In this document: one piece after another, positions 8,360 to 17,912 of the stretch
Layout: each line of letters starts with the position of its first letter
How positions within the stretch are numbered: the stretch's first letter is position 1
Source: Panacibacter ginsenosidivorans
Lineage (GTDB): Bacteria; Bacteroidota; Bacteroidia; Chitinophagales; Chitinophagaceae
Direction: 5' to 3'
DNA length: 64,000 nt
NCBI RefSeq assembly: GCF_007971225.1
Contig: NZ_CP042435.1
Location: 5,273,501-5,337,500 of the forward strand
Notes under the pieces: generated by a model
What the model saw: the letters and a program-made list of their open reading frames with translations, nothing else
Database searches by the model: none
Told to the model about the DNA's origin: nothing
Position numbers and translations under genes: made by a program

Positions 8360-9781
8360 TTAAATTATCTCTCCCAACAATGTTGCCTGTGTGCAATCAT
8401 TCACTTTTACCCAGGCATAATCTCCGGGCTTTAGATCATTATTCAATTTTGGAAATACAATTACTTTGTTTTGTGAGCTTCTGCCTTTCCATTCTGTAGT
8501 ATTCTTTTTGCTGTTACCTTCTATCAATACTTTGAATGTTTTGCCAATATCTTTTTTATTGCTTTCCAGTGATAGCCTGTTTTGTAATTCTACAATTTCC
8601 TGCAGCCTTCTTTTCTTCACATCTTCAGGAATATCATCAGTATAACGGCGTGCAGCAAGTGTTCCCGGCCTCTCACTATAAAAGAACATATAACTCATAT
8701 CGTATTGACTATATTCCATAATGCTCAATGTATCACGGTGGTCTTCCTCTGTTTCTGTACAGAAGCCAGCGATAATATCTGCACTGATACCGCAGTCAGG
8801 AACAATTTCTTTTATCTGTTTTACTTTGGCCATATACCATTCACGGGTATAGGTTCTGTTCATCAGTTGTAATATCCTTGTACTGCCACTTTGAACCGGC
8901 AAATGAATGTAGTTGCAGATGTTTTCATACTTAGCCATTGTATGCAATACTTCCCCGGTAATGTCTTTTGGATGAGATGTACTGAAACGAACGCGTAAAG
9001 AAGGATCGATCAAAGCAACCATTTCCATAAGCCTGGCAAAAGTTATGGTTTCATTGGTAGTTTCATTTACCCAATAATAACTATCAACATTCTGCCCCAG
9101 AAGTGTTACCTCTTTAAAGCCTCTGCTGAATAAATCTCTTGCTTCATTTACTATGGAAACAGCATCCCTGCTGCGTTCGCGGCCACGTGTAAAAGGCACA
9201 ACACAGAAGCTGCACATATTATTGCAGCCACGCATAATGGAAATAAATGCTGTAATGCCATTACTGTCTAAACGAACAGGAGAAATATCTGCATAAGTTT
9301 CATCGCGGCTCAATAAAACGTTTACTGCTTTCTGGCCTGTTTCAGCTTCTTCAATTAAACCGGGGAGACTGCGATAAGCGTCCGGTCCAACAACAATATC
9401 AACGAGTTTTTCTTCTTCGAGTAATTTAGATTTTAAGCGTTCTGCCATACAACCCAATACGCCGATCAATAAACCTGGTCTTGCTTCTTTTACTTTTCTA
9501 AATTCAGTCAAACGTTTGCGTACTGTTTGTTCTGCTTTTTCCCGAATAGAACATGTGTTGAGAAATATTAGATCGGCATCTTCAAAATTGCGGGTAGCAC
9601 CAAAACCTTCTTTATTCAAAATAGAAGCTATTATTTCACTATCACTGAAATTCATGGCACAGCCATAACTTTCTATATAAAATTTTTTCCTGTACACATT
9701 AACCTCTTCTTTGAATGGCGCAAACGCTTCTCCCTGGCGGGTTTCATCGTGTACTTTCTCAGCAATTTCAAGCATTTCCAT
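8360..9781 (-). CDS. miaB: tRNA-2-methylthio-N6-dimethylallyladenosine synthase
   Basis: MiaB is a radical-SAM methylthiotransferase that adds the ms2 group to i6A37 of tRNAs. The N-terminal UPF0004 domain starts [16 protein letters not shown], with further cluster cysteines in NTCSIREKA and [10 protein letters not shown]. The radical-SAM motif is in [26 protein letters not shown] (CxxxCxxC). The C-terminus is a TRAM domain. I chose the ATG at 9781 (473 aa): the open frame extends upstream to a GTG at 9856, but those codons lie in arm E4 of the repeat. The stop is 25 nt before the activator gene, suggesting co-transcription. Confidence 0.95.
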   Translation of the reverse strand: MEMLEIAEKVHDETRQGEAFAPFKEEVNVYRKKFYIESYGCAMNFSDSEIIASILNKEGFGATRNFEDADLIFLNTCSIREKAEQTVRKRLTEFRKVKEARPGLLIGVLGCMAERLKSKLLEEEKLVDIVVGPDAYRSLPGLIEEAETGQKAVNVLLSRDETYADISPVRLDSNGITAFISIMRGCNNMCSFCVVPFTRGRERSRDAVSIVNEARDLFSRGFKEVTLLGQNVDSYYWVNETTNETITFARLMEMVALIDPSLRVRFSTSHPKDITGEVLHTMAKYENICNYIHLPVQSGSTRILQLMNRTYTREWYMAKVKQIKEIVPDCGISADIIAGFCTETEEDHRDTLSIMEYSQYDMSYMFFYSERPGTLAARRYTDDIPEDVKKRRLQEIVELQNRLSLESNKKDIGKTFKVLIEGNSKKNTTEWKGRSSQNKVIVFPKLNNDLKPGDYAWVKVNDCTQATLLGEII

Positions 9782-9805
9782 TATAGGAATAATTTTATTT
9801 TTTAG

Positions 9806-10217
9806 TTTTTGGTACCGGACTGTATCACTTTTGTCATCGCATGTTGCGTCGCACACTTGAACGCATTGTTATCAATTAAGCAGACGATGTACACGTAATT
9901 TTACTTTGATTGCCCGGTAATTTATTTGACCAGTTATTAATAAGCCTGCAAAAATAACTAAAAGATCGTTACTGACTGTTTGGCAGTTTCTTAACATTTT
10001 TTAAGTACCGGGAAGTTAAATTTGCTTCCATTACAACAGTGCGGCAACAGTTTATTTTTTGGTAATAAACAGTCAGGTATTTAACCCATTCGCATTGTAC
10101 TTTGCAGCTTGCAACATACATTATTGAGAATTGAGTTGTTTAATAGAATTGTTGCAGATGCAGTGTGCGACGCAACAGAAGCTAAATAGTATTACCCTTT
10201 GACGGGTACCAAAAAAA
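9806..10217. repeat. Palindromic element E4 (complete, long core)
   Basis: The left arm runs from TTTTTGGTACCGGACTG to GTTGCGTCGCACACTTGAAC (9843-9862). The right arm runs from CAGTGTGCGACGCAAC (10161-10176) to GGGTACCAAAAAAA. The AT-rich core of about 300 bp has no gene I can support. The element fills most of the divergent spacer between miaB and the DUF3078 gene (472 bp), so promoters for both must lie inside or at its edges. Confidence 0.75.
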
Positions 10218-10253
10218 TCTGATAGGAAGTATTCAAACACGTTTATTGAAAGC

Positions 10254-11207
10254 ATGAGAAAGCGATTCCTGTTTTTTTTCCTGGTTTGTTTACAGTTTGC
10301 GGCTTTTGCCCAGGATATTCCTGTGAAAACACTGCCTACAGAAATTTTCAAAAGTGTAACGAGAAAAGCTACTGATACTTTTACCGTTTGGAAATGGAAA
10401 AGAGGCGGCCTGATAAATGTAAATTTTTCCCAAGGCACATTGAGTAACTGGGCTGCGGGTGGAGATGATTTTTCACTGGCTACAGGAGCTTATGTCAATT
10501 ATTATATTTATCACCAGGGAGGCAAGCATAACTGGGATAATAACCTGGATTTTAATTTTGGGTTAATAAAAACCTCCAGCCTGGGCACACGTAAAAATGA
10601 TGATAGAGTAGAGGTAATATCCAAGTACGGTTTAAAAGTAGACACAACGGGAAAAGTATTTGCTTCGATGCTGTATAATTTTCGTTCACAACTTTTTGAT
10701 GGGTTAACTTATATAGGGGACAGCGGTTATTTGTCTTCTTCATTTATGTCGCCGGCTTATTTCCTTTTATCACTTGGGTTTGATTATAAGCCTTCGCCCG
10801 TATTTTCATTGTTTCTTTCTCCATTAACAGAGAGGATAACTCTTGTTGCCAATGAAAAGCTTAATTCAAAAGGGGTATATGGAGTTCCTGCAGGCAGAAG
10901 TTACATTGCGCAGATTGGCGCATTTGCTTCCATAAATTATAATAAGGAAATATTTAAGAATGTAAAATACAAAGGTAAGCTTGATTTGTTTTCTGATTAC
11001 ACCAATAACCCCAAAAATGTGGATATGTATTTTACCAACCTTTTTGCTTTCAAGATCAATAAATTTTTATCGGCAACATATAGTCTTGATATGATCTATG
11101 ATGATGATGTAAGGCTATTCGGGAAAAATAATAACAGCCCTGGCCTGCAGCTGAAAAGCCTTATCGGTATTGGTTTCCTGATGCCCATGAGCCCTGTGGT
11201 GAATTAA
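10254..11207 (+). CDS. DUF3078 domain-containing outer-membrane protein
   Basis: This 317-aa protein has a clear signal peptide (cleavage after AAFAQ, about residue 20). The mature part contains FSQGTLSNWAAGGDDFSLATGAYVNYY, the characteristic DUF3078 motif, followed by amphipathic beta-strands suggesting an outer-membrane barrel. The function is unknown, as for the whole family, which is widespread in Bacteroidota. Its stop overlaps the stop of the convergent 11204 gene by 4 nt (TTAA). No terminator is visible between them. Confidence 0.85.
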   Translation: MRKRFLFFFLVCLQFAAFAQDIPVKTLPTEIFKSVTRKATDTFTVWKWKRGGLINVNFSQGTLSNWAAGGDDFSLATGAYVNYYIYHQGGKHNWDNNLDFNFGLIKTSSLGTRKNDDRVEVISKYGLKVDTTGKVFASMLYNFRSQLFDGLTYIGDSGYLSSSFMSPAYFLLSLGFDYKPSPVFSLFLSPLTERITLVANEKLNSKGVYGVPAGRSYIAQIGAFASINYNKEIFKNVKYKGKLDLFSDYTNNPKNVDMYFTNLFAFKINKFLSATYSLDMIYDDDVRLFGKNNNSPGLQLKSLIGIGFLMPMSPVVN

Positions 11208-11719
11208 GCTTTTTGCAGGGTATTTATTCTTGATGCAAGCCAGCTTTCTTTAACAGGAATGATCCATTTATCCAGCAACTCATTTTTGGTAGATACAAGG
11301 TTATTAAAGTATAAAGTATCTGTATTGATATAATTATTTTCAATGGCATAATTAACCTGTGCCATTGGTAATAACTGCACTTTATCTTTTATAAGGAAAG
11401 CAAGCATTTGCCTATCGAACATATTTACACCAAACTGTTCTTCTATTTGTTTGATAACACGCACAGAACTATCCGTGCTGCAGCCACTAACCCCGGTAGC
11501 AGTTTCATCTGCGATTAATATAATAAATTGTCCGTACAACAAATTGGCGTAACCTTTTACAGGTGTACCATGGCTTTGCCATTTCTGAACAAATGCTTTA
11601 AGCATATCTTCTATTTGAAATGCTTCAGGTATAGTAAATAAACGGCTGCTTTGATAGATCCATACACGGGATGTATCGTGAAAGTCTGCTGGAATAGTTT
11701 CTCTGTAATCAAAATTCAT
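11204..11719 (-). CDS. Conserved Bacteroidota protein
   Basis: The 171-aa cytoplasmic protein has no Walker motifs, although relatives are often labelled as ABC transporter ATPases; that label is unsupported here. Visible features are RVWIYQSSRLFT near the N-terminus, a central SGCSTDSSVRVIKQIEEQFGVNMFDRQM segment, and TLYFNNLVSTKNELLDKWIIPVKESWL at the end. The single GCSTDSS motif might be an active-site loop, but this is a guess. It ends in a 4-nt overlap with the convergent DUF3078 gene. Confidence 0.75.
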   Translation of the reverse strand: MNFDYRETIPADFHDTSRVWIYQSSRLFTIPEAFQIEDMLKAFVQKWQSHGTPVKGYANLLYGQFIILIADETATGVSGCSTDSSVRVIKQIEEQFGVNMFDRQMLAFLIKDKVQLLPMAQVNYAIENNYINTDTLYFNNLVSTKNELLDKWIIPVKESWLASRINTLQKA

Positions 11720-11742
11720 GATGCAAAGATAAGCTGCAAATA

Positions 11743-11964
11743 TTATTCTGTCTTTTTTGCCGGCGTCAATAAAATCATAAGTATGGCACTTATTAAAGAC
11801 CGTGATAATAAAAACACCCAGAATGAAATATGTGATAATTCGTAGTTTTTATCGCTGTAAATAAAAAAATCAAAGAGAAAGAAAAGTAATGTGATCAGAC
11901 CAAAGGTGAGCAGGAAATCTTTCCAGGTAAATTTTCTGATGATCTTTCTGATGAAATTTCTCAT
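11743..11964 (-). CDS. Small two-helix membrane protein
   Basis: The 73-aa protein starts at ATG 11964 (MRNFIRKIIRKF), with a basic amphipathic N-terminus. Two hydrophobic helices follow (LLTFGLITLLFFLFDFF and SFWVFLLSRSLISAILMILL). Upstream in-frame TTG codons would overlap the preceding gene, so I did not use them. It begins 7 nt after the Fe-S protein gene and is probably translated from the same mRNA. No function can be assigned. Confidence 0.65.
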   Translation of the reverse strand: MRNFIRKIIRKFTWKDFLLTFGLITLLFFLFDFFIYSDKNYELSHISFWVFLLSRSLISAILMILLTPAKKTE

Positions 11965-11971
11965 AGTAGTT

Positions 11972-12748
11972 TTAAATACTTGCTGCAATGATCTCTGCTA
12001 TATCGAGTACCTGTACATCCTGTTCTTTTTCACGGTTCTTTACGCCGTCTGTTATCATTGTATTGCAAAAAGGGCACGCTGCAGCAATAACATTTGGTTT
12101 TAGCTTCAGTGCTTCATCTGTGCGTTCGATGTTTATACGTTTATCACCGGGTTCATCTTCTTTAAACATCTGAGCGCCACCAGCGCCGCAGCAAAGACCA
12201 TTTGTTCGGCAGCGTTTCATTTCTACCAGTTCCGCGTCTAATATTTCCAAAACTTTTCTTGGTGCTTCATAAATATTGTTTGCACGACCAAGATAGCAAC
12301 TGTCATGATAAGTGATGCGCTTGCCTTTAAAACTACCGCCTTCTTTTAATTTTATTTTTCCTTCGTTGATAAGCTGCTGCAGAAATGTGGTATGGTGTAT
12401 TACTTCATAATTGCCGCCCAGTTCAGGGTACTCATTTTTCAATGTGTTGAAGCAATGAGGACAGGCAGTAACAATTTTTTTAATTCCGTAATTGTTAAGC
12501 ACCTGTATATTATTATAAGCCATCATTTGAAAAAGAAATTCATTGCCGGCTCTTCTGGCAGGATCGCCGGTGCAAGCTTCTTCTTTTCCAAGTATGGCAT
12601 ACTTTATACCTACTTTATTTAGTATAGTTGCAAATGCTTTGGTGATCTTTTGAGCCCGCTGATCAAAACTACCTGCACAACCTACCCAAAATAAAATGTC
12701 AGGTGCTTCTCCGTTCATCATCATTTCTGCCATAGCGGGAACATTCAT
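11972..12748 (-). CDS. Cysteine-rich (CCG-domain) Fe-S protein, HdrB/GlpC-like
   Basis: The 258-aa protein carries two cysteine-rich CCG-type domains: WVGCAGSFD, ACTGDPARRAGNE and TACPHCFNTLKNEYP in the first; HDSCYLGR, GLCCGAGG and AACPFCNTM in the second. In heterodisulfide reductase subunit B and GlpC relatives these cysteines bind Fe-S clusters for electron transfer. I chose ATG 12748 (MNVPAMAEMMMNGEAPDI). The open frame runs on to 12913, but that part includes repeat arm E5, which would encode an implausible N-terminus. The partner dicluster ferredoxin subunit, usual for such proteins, is not adjacent. Confidence 0.85.
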   Translation of the reverse strand: MNVPAMAEMMMNGEAPDILFWVGCAGSFDQRAQKITKAFATILNKVGIKYAILGKEEACTGDPARRAGNEFLFQMMAYNNIQVLNNYGIKKIVTACPHCFNTLKNEYPELGGNYEVIHHTTFLQQLINEGKIKLKEGGSFKGKRITYHDSCYLGRANNIYEAPRKVLEILDAELVEMKRCRTNGLCCGAGGAQMFKEDEPGDKRINIERTDEALKLKPNVIAAACPFCNTMITDGVKNREKEQDVQVLDIAEIIAASI

Positions 12749-12860
12749 GTGTAAATCATTTTTTTCAAATGTATGGTAAAAGCTAAAGTTTAAAAAGTTT
12801 AGGTGCTTACAAACGTATGGTGTTTTGCATTTCAAACTGAAGCTCAATATATTTCCGAAC

Positions 12861-12920
12861 CCTGAAGTGAGTGACACAACAAGCGATGCCATATAGTGAA
12901 ATGTTGATAACAAAATAAAA
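12861..12920. repeat. Palindromic repeat, single right arm (E5)
   Basis: CTGAAGTGAGTGACACAAC (12862-12880) is followed by AAGCGATGCCATATAG and an A-rich end. It lies in the divergent spacer between the Fe-S protein gene and the 12993 gene. No left arm is seen. Confidence 0.65.
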
Positions 12921-12992
12921 TTTGTAATTATGCATTTTTACAACAATTGCAGCACAGTAATTGCTGCAATATTTAAAATGTAAAACTAATCT

Positions 12993-13265
12993 ATGCGAAT
13001 TCAATTTATAAAAAATGTGCATTTTACAAAGCTGGTGAAGATTAATGGACGCAATGTGAAGGAATTTAATTTTCGTAAAATGAGAAATGGTGAAGCAGAG
13101 TTATTTAGTGTGGATGTGAGCGATGACCGTGGTAACCGGATTATGTTTCAGATGGAAAAAGAAGGAAACATTTGGCATATTACCAACGACGGACTCCCTT
13201 CCTGGATAATGGATAATGAAATAAAACTAAATGAACTTATTGAGGAGGAATTAAAAAACTTATAA
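12993..13265 (+). CDS. Conserved small protein, 90 aa
   Basis: This is a 90-aa cytoplasmic protein beginning at an ATG. It has a beta-rich pattern (FTKLVKINGRNVKEFNFRKM, then ELFSVDVSDDRGNRIMFQMEKEGNIWHI) and an acidic helix at the end (ELIEEELKNL). It has no known catalytic motif and I do not recognise the family. It stands alone, divergent from the Fe-S protein gene and convergent with the large adhesin gene 28 nt downstream. Confidence 0.65.
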   Translation: MRIQFIKNVHFTKLVKINGRNVKEFNFRKMRNGEAELFSVDVSDDRGNRIMFQMEKEGNIWHITNDGLPSWIMDNEIKLNELIEEELKNL

Positions 13266-13293
13266 GTCTGTTGGATGAAGCGCTATAACAATT

Positions 13294-16059
13294 TTATCTT
13301 AATATAGCCACCCATCCACTTAGTTTAGGTGCTGCAACTTTGCGGTCAATTATGTAATAATAAGTACCAACAGGTAGCGGTGTTCCGTTAAATGTTCCGT
13401 CCCAGGCCTTACTGTAGCCCACGCTGCGGTATACAACCTGCCCATACCTGTTGTATACCTGTACTGTTACACCCGGGTAGGAATCGAGGTAGTTTATAAT
13501 CCACGTATCGTTGATGCCATCACCATTGGGGGAAAATGCATTGGGTATGAGTGGTGTCTTTAAGACTTTTATAAACACATCATCTTTACTGATACAGTTG
13601 TCTGCTGATTTTACTGTTAATGTATAAGTGATATCATCTACAGGATTTACCTTGGGGGTTATAACCAGGTTGTTTTCAATGGCGGTATTGGGTGTCCACA
13701 AATATGTAATATTATTGCCGGTTGCAGTAGCATCAATGGTAATAAAACCTCCTTCCAATAAAGTTCTGTCAGGACCAGCATTTACTGTTGGTTGCGGATA
13801 TACAAGAATGGATTGAGCAGTGGCGTCTTTGCATCCGTTATCTGCAGTATAAGTATAAACGATGCTGTGTACACCATTGCCTGCAGCCTGCGGATTGAAC
13901 AGACCATTAGCACTAACACCGCTGCCACTAAAGATTCCTGTACCGCTAATACCATTTATTTCACGTGCTTGTGTAATGGTAAATGGAGTGATGCCTTCGC
14001 ATACAGCATTCATAGCACTAAATTGTGCCAGTGGGCTTGCTTTAAGCGTAATCGTTTGCTGTGTTTCATTTACACAGTTAATACCTGAATAAGCAATATA
14101 CTTTATTACAAAATCTTTAGTGGCAGGGTTACCAAAATCTGCATAACGATAACTATACTTTTTTCCATTTGCAGGAAACTCATCAGTAACCTTATTAGCC
14201 GGATCATTTTGATAATCCCAATAGATCTCTACTTTGGTAATGCTGCCGAAATTAACAGATGAATGATCTGTAATAGTAATATCCTGGTTGCTGCAAAGAT
14301 TGGCGGTATTGTCAACTGTAAAGTTTGCCAGCGGCAATGCACCATTTACAGTGAATGGTTTGGTTATGTTATTTACACAGCCATCTTTTGAAGTTACAGT
14401 GAGCTGAACATTATAAACGCCAATGGAAGTATAGCTATGTTGAGGATTTTTTTGGGTAGATATATTTGGATTGCCTGATGTAGCATTCGCATCACCAAAG
14501 TTCCAGAGGTAATTAAACTGTGCTTCGCTGTTATCTGCAATAGCGGAAGCATTTGTAAAAGCGGCAAAAGGATCACTTAGGCAAACTTCGGGCAAAATAA
14601 AATCAGGTACAGGCAGGTCATGAATCAATACCTGCTGCACCAATGTGTCGCTGCATGCTTTATCTGTTGAAGTAATTAAAGTAACAGCATAAGTTTTTGC
14701 CGGTGAAAAAATATGCGCAGGATTGACAGTAACATCAACACTTCCATCACCAAAATCCCAGTTGTATTTTGTAATTGTTTGCCCAGTTGCGGTGGTTGAT
14801 TGGTCAGTAAACTGTACCGGGCCATTTTCACAAGCAGGAACAGATGAGCTAAACTTCGTAACAGGATTATCGTATAAAGCAACTACAGTTGAATCAATAT
14901 TTTTACAACTGTTACTATTGGTTACAAGCACATAATATTTTCCTGATGCTACGGTATTGTTAATGCTAACTGTTTGCCCGGTTGCCGTAAAATTATTAGG
15001 ACCTGTCCATGTATAATTTGTGCCGCCTGTTGCAGTCAGGGCAATAGCGGCCCCGCTGCATTTAGGGCCATCGTTTACAGCACTGGTTACAGGGTTAGCA
15101 TTTACAACAACTGTAAGTGCATTGGATGCTACACGGCAAGTGCTGATATTAATATTACCTGCCTCCGAAACTGCTAACCGGTATTGATAATTACCTGCAC
15201 CTGTTGGCTGCCTCGTATAACTGCTGTTTACAGCACCAGGTATATCTTTCCAGGTAATACCATTATCTGTACTTAACTGCCATTGATAAGAGGGTGCAGT
15301 ATAACCTGCAGAAACAGTTGCAGAAAATTTAAATGCAGTAGTATCGCCAACGCAAGAATTTACAGAAGTAGTTGCATTGTTGTTTACAATAGATGCGTTG
15401 ACCAATGGTCCGCATGGACGAAAAGTAATATCATCCAGTGCCAGATCATTACCACAACCACCAGGCGCATTATTAACAATGCGTATCACTATATCACTTA
15501 TGCCGACCGGTGTTTTAAAAAAGAAGCCATATTGTTTCCATTGAGGCGAAGCATCGGCCTGAATTGGCCCGGTATTAAAGGTTTGAAGTTTAGTAAGTCC
15601 ATCCGTGGTCTCAATTGTAAAAGTAAGATCAGGCGTTATACCTGCACTATTACAGGCAGTAGTCTTGAGCACGTTAACCACCCACGATGCAAATTCAAAA
15701 GTGGTACTTGGGCATAATCCGCGGATCGTATCTACATAAAAAGTGCCGGGGAATACAGAAGCGTTCACCAGCATAAAATAGCCATTCGCATCACCGGTAT
15801 GATCTTTTGTAAGTGAATGCCATGAATCTCCAAAACAACTGGTGGTGCTGTTTCTTATAGTATAATATCCGTCATTGGGACAATCATTGGTTACAAAACC
15901 ATAATTAGTAGGAAATTTTGGAGAAGGCCCCGGGTTTGGGCCCGAGCCAAAAGTAATATTCACCACAGGATCTCCCAGGCTGCCTTGGCATAGTTGTGCT
16001 TTTGTTGGTTTAACAGCAATAATGAATACAAAAATTATAAGGCAATTACGGATCGTCAA
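13294..16059 (-). CDS. Large secreted PKD/Ig-domain protein with CHU_C (T9SS type B) C-terminus
   Basis: About 921 aa from TTG 16059; an upstream TTG at 16137 is possible but lies in repeat arm E6. The N-terminus TIRNCLIIFVFIIAVKPTKA is a signal peptide. An adhesion-like domain follows (ending GNDLALDDITFRPCG), then an Ig-like region with SYQWQLSTDNGITW. Next come at least two PKD domains (YNWDFGDGS and YLWNFGDAN). The C-terminal 90 residues, PNAFSPNGDGINDTWII to VQVYNRYGQVVYRS and LPVGTYYYIIDRK, form the gliding-motility CHU_C domain that directs export by the type IX system. It is a probable surface adhesin. Confidence 0.88.
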   Translation of the reverse strand: MTIRNCLIIFVFIIAVKPTKAQLCQGSLGDPVVNITFGSGPNPGPSPKFPTNYGFVTNDCPNDGYYTIRNSTTSCFGDSWHSLTKDHTGDANGYFMLVNASVFPGTFYVDTIRGLCPSTTFEFASWVVNVLKTTACNSAGITPDLTFTIETTDGLTKLQTFNTGPIQADASPQWKQYGFFFKTPVGISDIVIRIVNNAPGGCGNDLALDDITFRPCGPLVNASIVNNNATTSVNSCVGDTTAFKFSATVSAGYTAPSYQWQLSTDNGITWKDIPGAVNSSYTRQPTGAGNYQYRLAVSEAGNINISTCRVASNALTVVVNANPVTSAVNDGPKCSGAAIALTATGGTNYTWTGPNNFTATGQTVSINNTVASGKYYVLVTNSNSCKNIDSTVVALYDNPVTKFSSSVPACENGPVQFTDQSTTATGQTITKYNWDFGDGSVDVTVNPAHIFSPAKTYAVTLITSTDKACSDTLVQQVLIHDLPVPDFILPEVCLSDPFAAFTNASAIADNSEAQFNYLWNFGDANATSGNPNISTQKNPQHSYTSIGVYNVQLTVTSKDGCVNNITKPFTVNGALPLANFTVDNTANLCSNQDITITDHSSVNFGSITKVEIYWDYQNDPANKVTDEFPANGKKYSYRYADFGNPATKDFVIKYIAYSGINCVNETQQTITLKASPLAQFSAMNAVCEGITPFTITQAREINGISGTGIFSGSGVSANGLFNPQAAGNGVHSIVYTYTADNGCKDATAQSILVYPQPTVNAGPDRTLLEGGFITIDATATGNNITYLWTPNTAIENNLVITPKVNPVDDITYTLTVKSADNCISKDDVFIKVLKTPLIPNAFSPNGDGINDTWIINYLDSYPGVTVQVYNRYGQVVYRSVGYSKAWDGTFNGTPLPVGTYYYIIDRKVAAPKLSGWVAILR

Positions 16060-16123
16060 TGGTTGCTTATTTCGATAAAAATAAGGCTTGCGTTTTATTT
16101 GAGTGGTTGAAATACGGTTAATT

Positions 16124-16826
16124 ATTTTTTGGTACAAGCTATAGTGCTGCTATTTGGCTTTGGTTGTGTCACTCACTTGTACAGACGGATTCTTTACTGA
16201 GCCACTAAACTCCTGGTTGCTGAAAGGCGGGCTTGCAGGCATTTTTATAACATTAAACCCATGATCTGTTGCTTTATGGCATTGGTTACAGGTGTTTGTC
16301 AGCAAAATATAACTATTCTTAAACCGGGCAAGATCTTTTTGTGCAATGGCATTGTTTAAACTATCAATTGGTGCATCTATCATACCGATTTCATTTGTTT
16401 CTTTTCTATCGGTGCAATATTCTTTTATATCATCCAGCGATTCCTGTATTTCATGAACCTCAAAATCTGCAAGCTGCCAGTTTTGATTTTGCCCCGCAAA
16501 CCAAAGTTTTGCATGATGAATCTGAATGCCGCTCATAAACTCTCCAAAGCCGGGCTTGTATGTGTTGGCAAGTTTGGTTTGCAAACTATCTATACGGTTT
16601 TGTAAAAGTTGATTGCTTGGCTGTGTGTTACAGGCAAGTAGTATAAGTGAAAAGGAAAAGAAGGTGATGCGTTTCATTTTAAAACTATAATTTATTATTT
16701 GCAAATGATCTCAAATATACAACTAGCTTTAAACCTATTTGTTTTCCCGCCTGCCCCATAAAAGAAGAACGCACAAGTGAGTGACACAACAGGTGATGAC
16801 CAAAGCTCTATAGCCTGTCAACAAAT
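16124..16826. repeat. Palindromic element E6, arms around a gene
   Basis: The left arm (16124-16182) runs from TTTTTTGGTAC to GTTGTGTCACTCACTTGTAC. The right arm starts GCACAAGTGAGTGACACAAC (16771-16790) and runs to about 16826. Between them is one complete minus-strand gene, whose last codons are encoded by the left arm. Confidence 0.75.
16150..16677 (-). CDS. Lipoprotein with a CxxCH heme-binding motif
   Basis: The 175-aa precursor starts at ATG 16677 (MKRITFFSFSLILLAC), with a lipobox and acylated Cys16. A helical region (LLQNRIDSLQTKLANTY) precedes FMSGIQIHHAKLWFAGQNQNW. A single c-type heme site TCNQCHK lies at C130-C133-H134, with a possible distal Met in VIKMP. This suggests a small helical periplasmic cytochrome on a membrane lipid. 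The last residues SVQVSDTTKAK are encoded by repeat arm E6, so the C-terminus has been altered by the element. No redox partner gene is adjacent. Confidence 0.75.
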   Translation of the reverse strand: MKRITFFSFSLILLACNTQPSNQLLQNRIDSLQTKLANTYKPGFGEFMSGIQIHHAKLWFAGQNQNWQLADFEVHEIQESLDDIKEYCTDRKETNEIGMIDAPIDSLNNAIAQKDLARFKNSYILLTNTCNQCHKATDHGFNVIKMPASPPFSNQEFSGSVKNPSVQVSDTTKAK

Positions 16827-16856
16827 AAATCGACTACACTTTATAATTACCACCAA

Positions 16857-16887
16857 TTTATTATTGCTGCCGCATCGCCTATATTTG
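16857..16887 (+). promoter_or_regulatory. Bacteroidota-type promoter of the PNP gene
   Basis: The -7 element TATATTTG (16880-16887) fits TAnnTTTG. TTTA at 16857-16860 stands in the -33 position at the preferred 19-nt spacing. It lies 22 nt before the start codon and just outside element E6. Confidence 0.6.
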
Positions 16888-16909
16888 CCACCATATTAAA
16901 ACAGGCATT

Positions 16910-17734
16910 ATGGCATCTGAATTAATGCAGCAATTAACAGAAACCACTTCGTTCATAAAAAATATTTACGCCGCTACGCCAGAGGTTGGAATTATTTTAG
17001 GAAGCGGACTTGGCAATCTGGTAAAAGAAATGCAGGTAGAACAGGAGATCGGCTATGAACAAATTCCACATTTCCCGTTAAGCACCGTAATTGGTCACAG
17101 CGGTAAAATGTTGTTTGGTACACTTAGTGGTAAAAAAGTAATGGTGATGGCCGGCCGGTTTCATTTTTATGAAGGTTATATGCCACAGCAAGTGGTGTAT
17201 CCTGTGAGGGTTATGAAAATGCTGGGCGTACAGACACTGCTGTTGTCTAATGCCGCAGGCAGTGTAAACCCTGCATATAATGTTGGCGACCTGATGATCA
17301 TAAAAGATCATATCAGCTTCTTTACGGTAAACCCGTTGCTTGGCAAAAATGAAGAAGCACTGGGCACACGTTTTCCTGACATGAGTGAGCCTTATAGCAA
17401 AACGTTAATCGCAAAAGCACATGAAATAGGAAAGAAGCTCGGTTATAATTTGCATGAAGGAATTTATACCGGTGTTACCGGTCCCACTTTTGAAACCCGC
17501 GCAGAATACATGCTTATAAAAATGGTTGGCGGCGATGTAGTGGGTATGAGCACTGTACAGGAAGCCATTGCTGCAACGCATGCAGGAATGAAGGTTTTTG
17601 CAGTAAGTGTGGTAACAGACATTGGCATAAGAGAAGATGAAAACATTATCACACACGAAGAAGTATTGGCGGCTGCGAAAGAGGCTGAGCCAAAACTTAC
17701 CGCTTTATTTAAAGAGCTAACGGGGATTTTGTAG
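16910..17734 (+). CDS. punA: Purine nucleoside phosphorylase
   Basis: This 274-aa enzyme cleaves purine nucleosides with phosphate to give base and ribose-1-phosphate. Family motifs are GIILGSGLGNL (phosphate site), IGHSGKMLFG, VMAGRFHFYEGY, LLSNAAGSVNP and, in the base site, GVTGPTFETRAEYM and VGMSTVQEAIAATHAGM. These place it in the trimeric PNP family of about 270-290 aa. It is a single gene, followed 12 nt after its stop by repeat arm E7. Confidence 0.95.
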   Translation: MASELMQQLTETTSFIKNIYAATPEVGIILGSGLGNLVKEMQVEQEIGYEQIPHFPLSTVIGHSGKMLFGTLSGKKVMVMAGRFHFYEGYMPQQVVYPVRVMKMLGVQTLLLSNAAGSVNPAYNVGDLMIIKDHISFFTVNPLLGKNEEALGTRFPDMSEPYSKTLIAKAHEIGKKLGYNLHEGIYTGVTGPTFETRAEYMLIKMVGGDVVGMSTVQEAIAATHAGMKVFAVSVVTDIGIREDENIITHEEVLAAAKEAEPKLTALFKELTGIL

Positions 17735-17745
17735 TTGTTAAGCGT

Positions 17746-17806
17746 ATTTTTTATGAGCCCGGCTGTTGCAGTGCTATTAAACTTTTGTTGCGTCGCACAC
17801 TTCAGG
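17746..17806. repeat. Palindromic repeat, left arm (E7) with a decayed right arm
   Basis: The arm runs from TTTTTTATGAGCCCGGCTG to GTTGCGTCGCACACTTCAG, starting 12 nt after the PNP stop. Downstream, AAGTGCG..TTATTACTAAA..GTAGCCTG (about 17829-17865) may be a decayed right arm. Confidence 0.7.
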
Positions 17807-17912
17807 TTCCTGCTGAATATGCAGCAATAAGTGCGTTATTACTAAAACCTGTAGCCTGAATTATCTTTTCATTCACAGCTTTACGCTTATTTTGCGCAAT
17901 TGTTTACCATAC

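Noticed and set aside
11204-11719. Naming this protein an ABC transporter ATPase, as relatives are often labelled.
   Set aside because: No Walker A, signature or Walker B motif is present.
15283-15717. A long plus-strand open frame (144 codons) within the large adhesin gene.
   Set aside because: It is antisense to well-defined Ig/adhesion domains and has no coding character of its own.
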